A stretch of 64,000 bases of DNA from Pedobacter suwonensis (GTDB lineage: Bacteria > Bacteroidota > Bacteroidia > Sphingobacteriales > Sphingobacteriaceae): the NCBI RefSeq assembly GCF_900111825.1, contig NZ_FOJM01000001.1:204989-268988 (forward strand), written 5' to 3'. Below are positions 43,980-53,400 of the stretch, piece after piece (position 1 is the stretch's first letter; each line of letters opens with the position of its first letter). The notes beneath the pieces are model-generated. The model was given only the letters and a program-made list of their open reading frames with translations, ran no database searches and was not told the origin of the DNA. The position numbers were made by a program, and so were the translations under genes.

Positions 43980-45517
43980 TAATTGATTTTGAATTGCTGG
44001 GTTAATGGATTATCAGTTCGAAAGGGTAAAGCGGGCAAGCCGTTGCTATAAAAATTCCCCGAAGGATTTTCTGCCCAATTGTAACGTACCGCTTTAGGAT
44101 GCAACACCTCTTTGGCGGATACCCATACTTTTCCGGCTTTAATTTCGGCATTGGCGGGTACAAATTTCCCGTTAGCTCCGGCCAATGTAAAGCCCGCGAC
44201 AGTGCCAGAATCTTTCACATTTAAATGTTCGAAATTGAGTATGGCCTGGTTAGTCTTAAACGTAACAGCTTGATAAATTGGACCAGAAAAATCTATTTTT
44301 TGGTGATAGGTTTTGGCTAAGGCCCAAATTGCCAGGCGCCTGCCTACCTCCCATTTATAGGTGGGATGTAAATCGCCACCGTTATCGTTTAAATCGGAAG
44401 TTGAGATCATTCCCGTATTAGGCAGGCGTAAAAGCTGTTCCTGCGCTTCCCAAAATGCAGGTTCTGTATCCGCGCTTAGTACCACTTTTTCGCTTTTTTG
44501 CTTGCTGTAATCGAAAGGGGCTATTTGTACGTAATAAAAAGGAAACTCTTCCCTCCAGGCCTTGCGCCAGCTTTGTATCAGCGCTTTCATTTTATACGCA
44601 TAACTTATGGTTTCATTGAGGAAACAATTCGTTTCACCCTGGTACCACAAAACACCACGAATTTTGAAATTGGTCAAAGGTTCAATCATCGGTACATAAA
44701 ACTTACCAGGATCGTTGCCTATTTTTTTGTCTTTAAAATAGGCTTCATCAGCAAATGCCTTTTCCGAAATCCAGGGTTCGATAGCACTGCCCGGCACTGC
44801 CGAAGAAATTACACCTACTGGAACACCCAATTTTTGTTGTAATTCTTTGGCAAAGAAATAACCTACAGCCGAAAAGGAGCGTAAAGCAGAATCTTCGGCC
44901 ACACTCCAACTTTTATGAATGGAATCGGGTTTGATTAAAGTTTTTCTGTTTACCAGGAAAATCCTGATCTGCTTGTTTTTGGCCTGTACTACTTCATCAG
45001 CAGGAAAGCCCAGTTTTTCATTTTTGGGCTTCGGGATTTTAGCCAGTTTGCGCATGGCATATTCCATGTTCGATTGACCGGAACAAAGCCATACTTCGCC
45101 AACCAAAATATTGCTCAGCTCGATGGTATTTGAACCCGAAATGAGCATACTTTGTGGTTGTGCAGCTGTTTTTAAAGGATTTAAAACTACTGCCCAGTTT
45201 CCTTTATTATCTGTTAGGGCTTCTTTTTTCTGCCCCGCAAAAGTTACGGTTATGCGCTCGCCTGCTGCTGCAAAGCCCCAGATGTTGATGGGTTTATCGC
45301 GTTGTAAAACCATGTTGCTGGAGAGGATTTGTGGCAACAGGATTTTGGCGTTGGCGTTGATCGTAACTAGTGAAGTTAAAATTATAGTTATCGTCATTGC
45401 GAGGAGGTACGACGAAGCAATCTTTTTAACCTTGCACAAAGATTGCTTCGCTTCGATTAAAAATCGAAAGCTCGCAATGACGGATATCCTTGAACTCCAA
45501 ACTGAAAACTGCCTCAT
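43979..45517 (-). CDS. Sialate O-acetylesterase-like esterase with repeat-derived 5' end
   Basis: SASA/SGNH-type carbohydrate esterase. The core has the nucleophile block LCSGQSNMEYAM, the GVLWYQGETN block and the Asp/His block SDLNDNGGDLHPTYKWEVG. The sequence permits two starts. The ATG at 45517 overlaps the previous stop as ATGA, but the next 40 codons are a repeat copy. The ATG at 45397, formed by the repeat end GCAATGACG, opens the plausible signal peptide MTITIILTSLVTINANA, and the upstream codons KVKK would add the missing positive charge. I give the longer frame and leave the choice open. It is followed by GH2 with a one-base overlap. Confidence 0.85.
   Translation of the reverse strand: MRQFSVWSSRISVIASFRFLIEAKQSLCKVKKIASSYLLAMTITIILTSLVTINANAKILLPQILSSNMVLQRDKPINIWGFAAAGERITVTFAGQKKEALTDNKGNWAVVLNPLKTAAQPQSMLISGSNTIELSNILVGEVWLCSGQSNMEYAMRKLAKIPKPKNEKLGFPADEVVQAKNKQIRIFLVNRKTLIKPDSIHKSWSVAEDSALRSFSAVGYFFAKELQQKLGVPVGVISSAVPGSAIEPWISEKAFADEAYFKDKKIGNDPGKFYVPMIEPLTNFKIRGVLWYQGETNCFLNETISYAYKMKALIQSWRKAWREEFPFYYVQIAPFDYSKQKSEKVVLSADTEPAFWEAQEQLLRLPNTGMISTSDLNDNGGDLHPTYKWEVGRRLAIWALAKTYHQKIDFSGPIYQAVTFKTNQAILNFEHLNVKDSGTVAGFTLAGANGKFVPANAEIKAGKVWVSAKEVLHPKAVRYNWAENPSGNFYSNGLPALPFRTDNPLTQQFKIN
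45393..45483. repeat. CGTCATTGCGAGG repeat inside the esterase frame
   Basis: A full copy: CGTCATTGCGAGGAGG, GACGAAGCAATC, then GATTGCTTCGCTTCG, an internal GATTAAAAATC foldback, and CTCGCAATGACG. It lies within the first 42 codons of the long esterase frame and supplies the second possible start codon. Confidence 0.85.
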
Positions 45518-47346
45518 AACCCCTCCGTTTTTAAATATTTAATCAGATAAACGGCTTCTTTTTTCTCGGCCTCACCTGCGTTCTTTAAATCGTGGGTTTG
45601 ATCGGCTGGGGTGTCTATATCCGGGAAACGGCGTACATTGCCTGTACGGAAAACAATGCGCGAAACATTGGCCACCGGTTGGAAAGCCAGACCAGTAAGC
45701 ACATCTTTACCATTAACGGTAATGGTATAAAAACGATTTGCGGTGTTTAGTTTTAGCTTGATATTGTAGGTTTCACCAGCCTTATATTTTAAGAAATTTT
45801 TGTAGCGTGCACCAGCTTTTGCGCTTAGTACACCGGCGGTATCAAAAGTTAAACGTACGGTAGCCATGCCTTTATCATCTTGCAGCTCAATTTCCATTAA
45901 ACCGAAATTATCCTGCTTAGGCGTAACCGAAAAAGATGTGCTTAGCTTAGCCGAAGCCGGAAACACACGTTCGGCTTTTGCATAATCAAAAGGATCTCTG
46001 TCTTTTAGGACTAAATTGCCGTCTTCTACCTTTACCGGTGCCCAAAGCGGACTGTAAATATTCCACAAACCCAAAGCTTTATCGGCAGGCATTTTACTGA
46101 AATCATCGTTTACATGGGTGTTAACCGTTGTGCTTACGGGTACCGGAATACCTGAAACCCAAATGTCTTCTTTATTCATGCTGTAGGTAACCCAAAGCTT
46201 CTCGTCGGCAGGTTTTCCGTTACCTTCTTCAATACCCCGAACGTATTGCGGACCATACGATTTATAATTGCCTCCATAACGCATGGGCGAGATTTCACCA
46301 TTTACCAAGGAAAGGTCAGTATAATCCAAACCATTCTTACTGGTGGAGATGGCCAGTGGCCAGCGGTATTCGGATGGATTATACACGGTTGCAAAATGGC
46401 CATCGCTGGTTTTTTGGCCCCAGATTTTGGCATTGCTGTTTACAAAACCGGGTGCACGGAATGCACTTTCAGGCCAGCTTTTACCATTGTCGGTACTGAT
46501 GGCAGTTAAGGCGTTCTTCCAAAGCCCCACTACGCGACCATCGGGTAAATGATAGTAGCTTAAGGCTTTGTATTGTTTTTGCAAAGTAATTAAGGGGTCT
46601 TTCCGGTCGGCTTCTTCGTTCCATTGTTGGGTCATTAATTTATTCGCCAACAGCTCGTTACAGGCTTCAGTGAAAGCTTTGCTTTTGCTTTTAGTGTAGT
46701 ATGGATATTTGGTGTTCTTTTCAGAATAACCTGGGTTGTAACGGATGAAATAAATCGGTCCGTATGTACCATCTGCCTGTATTTCACGTACAGCCCGGCC
46801 GATGCCATGTCCGTCATTAGGATCGTCCCTGGCATCGAAACTGATGGCGTAAAAGCCGAGCACCAGGAAAACATTTTTGCTCGAAACATAAAAACCCATT
46901 CTTTGGTGCATTACCGCATCCAGATCTTTGGCTACATCTGTACGGCCTTCTTTTGTGGTACCATCCGGAATCCGGTAAACGGGAAAAATAACATCGGGCT
47001 TGGTCCAGGCGTAGCCATCTTTTGATGATTGCAGCAGCGTTTGTCCTGGCGGGATGCTCTCGCCTACTTTATCGCTCAAATATTCTACATAAAAGCGGTT
47101 GTTCCAATAAGCCAGCATGGGTGCGTGGTTATAGGTCCATCCAAAATTCTCGGCCAATTCTGGGTGCTCGCGGTTTGCACGGAAGGTTTGGATGCTGTGT
47201 ACACCCACTACCGGTGTTAACCGGCCGTGGTGGTAATCGGAATTAACCAGTGTTTTGCCAGTATAGCGCACGGTATCCTGTGCCTGCACAGTGGATAGTG
47301 CCAATGCAAGTAGGATAGCTAAACCAAATATCTGTTGTACTTTCAT
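45514..47346 (-). CDS. Sialidase-like propeller with C-terminal lectin-like domain
   Basis: Secreted 610-residue protein (signal peptide FGLAILLALALSTVQA). The N-terminal two-thirds look like a BNR-type beta-propeller, with QSSKDGYAWTKPDV, ISTDNGKSWPES and ISTSKNGLDYTDL. The last 170 residues (VNDDFSKMPADKALGLWNIY, LQDDKGMATVRLTFDT, NRFYTITVNGKDVLTG) resemble a concanavalin/LamG-type jelly roll. I do not know the function; it is annotated as sialidase-like in relatives, but a different pectic glycosidase is likely. The stop overlaps the esterase ATG by 4 bases. The start lies just below a triple repeat array. Confidence 0.72.
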   Translation of the reverse strand: MKVQQIFGLAILLALALSTVQAQDTVRYTGKTLVNSDYHHGRLTPVVGVHSIQTFRANREHPELAENFGWTYNHAPMLAYWNNRFYVEYLSDKVGESIPPGQTLLQSSKDGYAWTKPDVIFPVYRIPDGTTKEGRTDVAKDLDAVMHQRMGFYVSSKNVFLVLGFYAISFDARDDPNDGHGIGRAVREIQADGTYGPIYFIRYNPGYSEKNTKYPYYTKSKSKAFTEACNELLANKLMTQQWNEEADRKDPLITLQKQYKALSYYHLPDGRVVGLWKNALTAISTDNGKSWPESAFRAPGFVNSNAKIWGQKTSDGHFATVYNPSEYRWPLAISTSKNGLDYTDLSLVNGEISPMRYGGNYKSYGPQYVRGIEEGNGKPADEKLWVTYSMNKEDIWVSGIPVPVSTTVNTHVNDDFSKMPADKALGLWNIYSPLWAPVKVEDGNLVLKDRDPFDYAKAERVFPASAKLSTSFSVTPKQDNFGLMEIELQDDKGMATVRLTFDTAGVLSAKAGARYKNFLKYKAGETYNIKLKLNTANRFYTITVNGKDVLTGLAFQPVANVSRIVFRTGNVRRFPDIDTPADQTHDLKNAGEAEKKEAVYLIKYLKTEGL

Positions 47347-47840
47347 TTTAATTATGTTCTACGTCATTGCAAGTTTCCAATTTTCATCGGAACGAAGCGA
47401 TCTTCCTTGCTCAATAGATTGCTTCACGCGTCCGCTCTTTCCCTTACTTCAGTTCGCAATGACGAATTATTTATTAATTAATAATTCTTCAATCACTTTC
47501 TTTTTCGCCCAGGTATCTGATGCATTTTCATTTAAATTTATGTTCTACGTCATTGCAAGTTTCCGATTTTTCATCGGAACGAAGCAATCTTTTTTGCCCA
47601 ATAGATTGCTTCACGCATCCGCTCTTTCCATTACTTCAGTTTCGCAATGACGAATTATTTATTAATCAATACCTCTTCAATCACTTTCTTTTTCGCCCAG
47701 GTATCTGATTCATTTTCATTTTAATTATGTTCTGCGTCATTGGGAGTTTCCGATTTTTCATCGGAACGAAGCAATCTTTCTTTCTCAATAGATTGCTTCA
47801 CGCGTCCGCTCCTTCCCTTACTTCAGTTCGCAATGACGAA
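47343..47840. repeat. Three tandem units of 187 bp filling the spacer
   Basis: Copies start at about 47343, 47530 and 47717 (ATGTTCT at 47353, 47540 and 47727). Each has the family core CGTCATTGCAAGTTTCC, CATCGGAACGAAGC, AGATTGCTTCACGCGTCCGC and TCGCAATGACG. Between copies are two gene-tail relics reading SDTWAKKKVIEE(L/V)LINK and a stop on the minus strand. The 523-base gap holds no gene with a start; the plus-strand frames across it are repeat translations. Confidence 0.9.
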
Positions 47841-47854
47841 TTTCTATTTCTTTT

Positions 47855-47887
47855 AAACCTCGCAGGTTTTTAAAACCTGTGAGGTTT
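47855..47887. terminator. Hairpin repeat carrying the GH43 stop codon
   Basis: AAACCTCGCAGGTTTT at 47855-47870 and AAAACCTGTGAGGTTT at 47872-47887 form a 16-base stem with one mismatch and a one-base tip. The TAA stop of the GH43 gene sits across the tip, and its last residues KPHRF are encoded by one arm. It belongs to the same family as the hairpin at 26138-26169. A terminator role is likely but the U-tract is modest. Confidence 0.65.
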
Positions 47888-48811
47888 ATTCAATAAATCT
47901 TTAATCAATTTCTTCTTCACTTTTAAAATAGTACCGTGTTTATGTCCTTCCGGTACTGAAATTTCGCTAGTTATATCTTTAAAGGTTTTAAAATCAGTAG
48001 TTTTCATGGCCGAATAGTTTTTTTGTCCGTAAGCATCGAAATAAACCAGCCAGTCTTTTCTGGTTTTTACCACTGTCGGACCTTCGGTTAGTTTAGGGCT
48101 AAAAGCTTCAGATACATTCGTATAGGGGCCTAAAGCCGAGGATCCAAAAGCCACTTTTAAATTGCGGTTAGGCCGGGTATTATCTTTCAGTACCAGTACA
48201 TAATCTTTTGCTTTACGTTTAACAATCACGGCGTCGATCACGCTAAAGCCGGGATCGAGAAATAACCTGGGTTGAGAAAAGCTTTTGAAATCTTTGGTCG
48301 TAACCGAGTACATGCGGTGGTTATTTTCCTCCTCTTCTATCCCTTTCGCAAACCGGAACGGTATGGTCGATGCCCAGATGATGACATATTCTTTATTCTC
48401 CTCATCGTAAAAAAGCTCCGGCGCCCAAACGTTCACGGTTTCAGGTTCGTTCTCCATTACCGGAATAAATTGCTGTTTACTCCAGTGGATCAGATCTTTG
48501 GAGCTGGCATAGCCAAAACCTTTATCGCCTTTCCAGCTGCAGGTCCAAACGAGGTGAAAAGTACCATCAGGGCCTTGTACCATGGATGGATCACGCAGTA
48601 CTTTTTGAGTTCCGACTGTTGGTTTTAAAAAGATTTTGTTGAATTCGGTCCAGTGGTACGCATCGTAACTGTACAGCAAGCGCAAGCCTTCTGTTGCCGG
48701 TTCATGGAACGAGGTAAACAAATAAGCCTGTTTACTGCAGGAAGTTAACCCGCAAAGTACCAGGCCTAAAATGGCTAACCGTAAGGAGGATATGAACTTT
48801 AATTTTAACAC
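47870..48811 (-). CDS. GH43 arabinosidase-like lipoprotein
   Basis: A 313-residue five-bladed propeller with a lipoprotein signal (LVLCGLTSC, lipid on Cys25), so probably surface or periplasm anchored. GH43 residues are visible: Asp74 in VLRDPSMVQGP, the NVWAPELFYDEENKEYV blade, Asp193 in FSVIDAVIVK, and the likely acid Glu243 in KLTEGPTVVKT. It probably releases alpha-L-arabinose or beta-xylose from pectin side chains. GH140 ends 187 bases upstream. The C-terminus KKKLIKDLLNKPHRF ends inside a hairpin repeat, so the original tail may have been altered. Confidence 0.85.
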   Translation of the reverse strand: MLKLKFISSLRLAILGLVLCGLTSCSKQAYLFTSFHEPATEGLRLLYSYDAYHWTEFNKIFLKPTVGTQKVLRDPSMVQGPDGTFHLVWTCSWKGDKGFGYASSKDLIHWSKQQFIPVMENEPETVNVWAPELFYDEENKEYVIIWASTIPFRFAKGIEEEENNHRMYSVTTKDFKSFSQPRLFLDPGFSVIDAVIVKRKAKDYVLVLKDNTRPNRNLKVAFGSSALGPYTNVSEAFSPKLTEGPTVVKTRKDWLVYFDAYGQKNYSAMKTTDFKTFKDITSEISVPEGHKHGTILKVKKKLIKDLLNKPHRF

Positions 48812-48998
48812 TTTCTTTGTTTATCGTGGTGCCAGACATTGCTATCCGGTACTTTCATTTGTTTCTTTTCAGCATCAGATGGTAACAGCTGACGACACGT
48901 TATAGGATCGTCATTTCGACTGAAGCGCAGCGGAACGGAGAAATCTGTTGAGAAGATCAAAAGATTTCTCCACTATGGTCGTAATGACGATCTTTCTA
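48812..48998. repeat. CGTCATTTCGACTG repeat copy in spacer
   Basis: At about 48908-48990: CGTCATTTCGACTGAAGCGC, GGAGAAATCTG, then AGATTTCTCCAC...GTCGTAATGACG. The GH140 stop follows closely at 48999. Nothing else is visible. Confidence 0.75.
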
Positions 48999-50399
48999 TT
49001 ATATTTTATCTAAAATCAACACCCAGTCGTTGCCGTTGGCAGCTTCGCCGGGAGGGTTAAACTCATGGATGCCTTTGTTTTCCAGCTCACCAATCGGGAT
49101 GGTTTTTCCGGTACGTGGATCAAACCATGAAGCTTTCACATCATCGCCATCAATTTTACCCATTTGCACCTTAAAATTTCTTCCGGTGTAGGTATAACAC
49201 ATGGCGAAATCTTCGCCCCTTGTTGCCAATACGCGATCATATTTTTCACCGTTGCGACCTGCGATTAACGTTTGGTCGGGAACGCGGTCGAAATAACTGC
49301 GCGAAAGCAGCAGCGTTTTTAAATACCGCATTTGAGTAGCTCCCTGTGCATTTAAAGCTGTAATCCATTGCTCTTTCGGGCCATAAGCCGGTTTTTTATC
49401 GGTAAACTTGTACATCTGCATTACCGAATTGTGGCCGTACGTATAACCAAAAGCACCCGCAAAAACCGACCAGTAACCATATCTTCTCACATCTGCAGCT
49501 GTCCAGCGTGGCTGTAAGGTATCGTGTAATCCTTGCGGAATACCCTCATAGGAGGGTTCGCCATCAATCGTTGGTTTAACGGGTTTTAACCGGTAATCGG
49601 CTTCGATGTATTTCCAGTTGTCTTCGCCATAGTGCAATTTTTCGTTCTTAGAAGTATCCTGGTCGTAACGGCGGTGGCCGGATTGTACCATATCAAAATC
49701 GCACCAGGGCGAGTTATGGAACCATTGCGAAGAAGCTGTTCTGCCACGCGGATGGAAAGTAATTAAATGATTCGGATCATTGGCTCGCAAGGTTTGACCA
49801 ATGGCATTCCACACTTTTAAGCCATCAGCGCCTTTTATGTCGCCACCATTTAACCAGATGATATTCCATTTCTCACGATATCTTTTGGCTAAAAATTCAG
49901 CATATTTTTTAGCCTGCGCCTCCTTTACTTTGCCGGCTTTAACATTAGTTCCCCAAACGGGTACCAATGCCATGTATAGGCCTTTTTCTGCGGCTTTATC
50001 TACAATATAATCTACATGGTCCCAGTAATCGTAGGCTACAGAATCTTTCGGATTATTGCCCGTGGTAAGCATGGGTTTGGCGACGTCGCCATGCACTACT
50101 GATGAATCTAAATACACATTGCGCGAAGGCACATCGTGCAAAACCATCACCTGGATTACGTTAAAGCCCTTCTGTTTTCGATCTTCGAGATAAGTATTGG
50201 CTTCTTCGCGGGTCAATCTGCTAAACAGCAACCAACCGGTATCGCCCAGCCAAAAGAAAGGTTTTCCGTCTCCGGTGGTTAAATACCTTCCGTTTTCGGA
50301 AACCAGCAAGCTTTTATCGCCAAAATGTGGCCTTTCCTTACAGCCGAATGCCAGCAGGTAAAGCAGGCATAAAAGGAATGTCTGAGATTTAAGCTTCAT
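48999..50399 (-). CDS. GH140-like apiosidase (DUF4038)
   Basis: A 466-residue lipoprotein (YLLAFGC, lipid Cys20) with a TIM-barrel DUF4038 domain and a C-terminal putative collagen-binding-like beta domain (SWFDPRTGKTIPIG). Active-site candidates are Asp187 in IWLNGGDIKG and Glu281 or Glu285 in TIDGEPSYEG. These sit where the catalytic Asp and Glu lie in the characterised GH140 apiosidase of rhamnogalacturonan II. Other landmarks are KPFFWLGDTGWLLF and VFAGAFGYTYGHNSVMQM. It starts 2 bases after the large beta-helix gene stops, in one operon. Family is likely; apiose specificity is by homology. Confidence 0.82.
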   Translation of the reverse strand: MKLKSQTFLLCLLYLLAFGCKERPHFGDKSLLVSENGRYLTTGDGKPFFWLGDTGWLLFSRLTREEANTYLEDRKQKGFNVIQVMVLHDVPSRNVYLDSSVVHGDVAKPMLTTGNNPKDSVAYDYWDHVDYIVDKAAEKGLYMALVPVWGTNVKAGKVKEAQAKKYAEFLAKRYREKWNIIWLNGGDIKGADGLKVWNAIGQTLRANDPNHLITFHPRGRTASSQWFHNSPWCDFDMVQSGHRRYDQDTSKNEKLHYGEDNWKYIEADYRLKPVKPTIDGEPSYEGIPQGLHDTLQPRWTAADVRRYGYWSVFAGAFGYTYGHNSVMQMYKFTDKKPAYGPKEQWITALNAQGATQMRYLKTLLLSRSYFDRVPDQTLIAGRNGEKYDRVLATRGEDFAMCYTYTGRNFKVQMGKIDGDDVKASWFDPRTGKTIPIGELENKGIHEFNPPGEAANGNDWVLILDKI

Positions 50400-50401
50400 A
50401 A

Positions 50402-53400
50402 CTAAATTTTGTTGATGATGATGAGCTCTTCGCTGCTACCGGTTTTATTGATTCTCGCCACAGCATTTCCGTTTATTTTTTCTTCTTTCAGCACTTTGCC
50501 ATTTTTTGGGTTCAATATTTTTACACTGAATTTTCCTGTAGCTTTACTCAGGTCTAAGCTTAATGGCTCGGTCGAGGCATTATAGAGTACATAAGTTTTT
50601 CCGGCATTTTCCAAACCATATTGTTTTACATTTTTTCCGGCCGGTAGAAAAGGTTTAGTGCCCGAGATCAGGTTTAACGTGACTTTATCGATATGATCGG
50701 CATTGGAAAGCGAGCCTCCTGCCATTAAAATGGCCCAGCCAAAATTTTCGTAATTATCCCCCGAATAGATGATTGCTTTTTCAGGGAATTTGGTTTTATA
50801 TTCAGAAACAGCACGGTAAACTTCTTCAAAAGAGGTTTTCTTTGGTTTTAGAAGCCGTGCATGCTGACGCGGCGCCAGGCTTAAGCCTCCTTTAGGCGCA
50901 TAAGCTGTACCATCTGCCTGATAATGCCAGTAACGGATATCAATTAAATCAACTACATTGGCACGCTCCGGATCAGCCAAAATTGCGTCCTGAACATCTT
51001 TGGTAACGCTCAGGCCAATAATCGGGTGTTTCCCGGTTTCTTTTTCCCATTCTTTAATGGTATCGATCCAGAACTGCACAAAATGCAATGGACCGGTAAA
51101 CTCGGCACCAATAAGCTGGATGACGCCAGAATTTCCTTCAAAATTCTCCAGGCACTTGCGGATATAGGCTTTATGAATGGCCCTGCGGTGTTCGTTACTG
51201 ATATCATAGAACTGTTCGGCCATAAAAATCCGTTTATCACCTGCATAGGGAACCGGTTCCGGAAAACCTGTGCTGTTTATGTTGTTAGCCGTACGCCACG
51301 GAAAATCAGCGTAATGTGCACCTGCTTCGATAATGTTGTGCTGAAAATAATTTTCGTGGATGAGTACCAGGCCTTTCTGATCGGCCAGGTTTGCAAAGTT
51401 TTTTAAACGGTCCCAATACCAGAGGTTGTATTTGGTGATGTCGTATTTACTCAGGCCATCCCAGGCTTTGTCCTGTCCGCTACGGGCAAAAGGCAACTCG
51501 TAAAAAGGTACCCAAACCTCGCCGTCCATCCGGCGGATGCGTTCGTGGTCATCTCTTCTCCTGTCGTACCAGAGACCATAATTGTGATCGAGGATTTTCA
51601 CCGAACCATTCTTCATCGAATCAGTGATATCATCCAGGTTATCGGTTAAACCATTGCCTTCACGCCCTGGTACAAAACGCGTAATGTGAAATTTAGTGTT
51701 TTTCAATCCATAAGGCCGGGCACTTCCATTCCACCAGGGAACTTCCTGTCTGTCGCCTAATATAATTTCATTTCCGCGGGTAATCCAGCCATTTTTAATG
51801 CTCATTACGTCAGCGGTTTGTGTGTTACTCATCTTATGAATCCCTGAAGCGGTTAACAGCTTAGCCTGGCCTTTCTCTGTAGGGATCTTATTTCTTTCGG
51901 TGGCCGAATCGATATATTCAGATAAAGTTAAAGCGGGTTTGTAGGCCAGTTTGGTCAGTTTTACTGCTACATCAACCGGTGGACTGCTTGATGCTTCTGT
52001 TTCAACCGGAAGTATAAAAGCGCTGGCATCTATACTATTGCCAACCCTGTCTTTCAATTGTGCATAGTACAAACTGCGTGGCTGAATCTGCTCGTTCGAC
52101 ATATCCCAATAACCATCGCCCGAAAACTGAGCCCAGGTACCGAAAGCCCAGTTTTGAGCAGTTGGAGGTTGATAATTATCTAACCTGGCCGCGCTGCATT
52201 GCCAAAAAACACTGTTTGCGGCGCTCCATCCTGCTCCTTGCCCATCCTGACCACGGTTTAAATAACTTAAGGCCTGTCCGTCGATATTCACAATATCGAA
52301 TAATACGCCCGAAGCCCAGCTATCGTAAGCTCCGCTGAAAGAAAATGGCAGGTATGCCTGGCATTGTACAAAAACATTTGGGCCTGGGGCACAGAAACCG
52401 ACGACAAAATCGTGGTAACCGTATTCTGAATATAACCTTTGGAAAAGTGTTTGTTGCCCTGTTGTTAAAAAGGTATAACGGCGCTCACCACCAATTTCGG
52501 ATACAGGTGCCAACGATTTACAATCTTCAACGGTAATTCTTTTTGCGCTGGCCAGTACATTCACAGCAGAACCTGCAAAGTGTTCAAAAACCACCTGGCG
52601 TACCCAGGCATCTTCCACATTTTCGAGGCAAATGGCTGTCCAGCGGTGGTATTCGTCTTTAATATTGTCTTTATGGTAATCCGATTCAAGCTTCAGGTTC
52701 TCGATTCCTACCTGTGTGATCCGGCCATTCCATTTGTATTTGGCCACTGTTGCACCACCAAATTTAGCATCGAGCGCTGTGGTAATGGGCGCATCGAAAG
52801 TAATGGTCGATCCATTGATAGCGATAATTTTGCGATCCCAGAAAATATCCCTGGTACCCGGTTTCCAGCCCAGGGCGCTTTCGCCACCGCCGAACTCAAC
52901 AGTTTTCAGGGTTTCGATCCACGCGCTGGTCGATGGCCGCTGAATGGTGATTCGGTCACCCACTTTAAAGCTGCCGGTATTGGCCAGTGTAAGCCGGATG
53001 GCATTTACTGGTGCATAAATATCTGTAACAGCCACAGGTGTTTTCTGCGTTTTATCATTTTTACCCAAAACCCTGATCACCCCCATGCGGTCTAAACCAG
53101 TAGCAAAAATTCTAGTACCATCGGCTCCCATACCACTACCCCTGATAATGACGCCGGAAGCCGCAATTTTTAAAGTGCCGGCAACTTCATACGTTCCTTT
53201 TTCGAGTAAAACAGCCCCTCGCAAACCATCTTTTCCGGGCTGCATGGCCGAAACGATATCAATCGCCCGCTGGATGTATGGTGTTGCATCTCCTTTAACC
53301 AAAGGAACAACGATTTTAGCTGTTGCTGTCGGAATGGCTTTTTCGCCAGCCATATAACCTGCATAAGAAAAATCGGGAATGCGGTTGCCCTGAGCATCGG

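Noticed and set aside
47291..47708. Plus-strand frames of 62-119 codons across the triple array
   Set aside because: They are translations of the intergenic repeat units (VIASFxFxxER patterns repeated) without leader or homology.
47343..47840. Insertion sequence or transposon
   Set aside because: No transposase gene, terminal inverted repeats or target-site duplication; it is a tandem array of short units.
52580..53095. Plus-strand 171-codon frame
   Set aside because: Antisense to the beta-helix/TIM-barrel gene, with no recognisable family.
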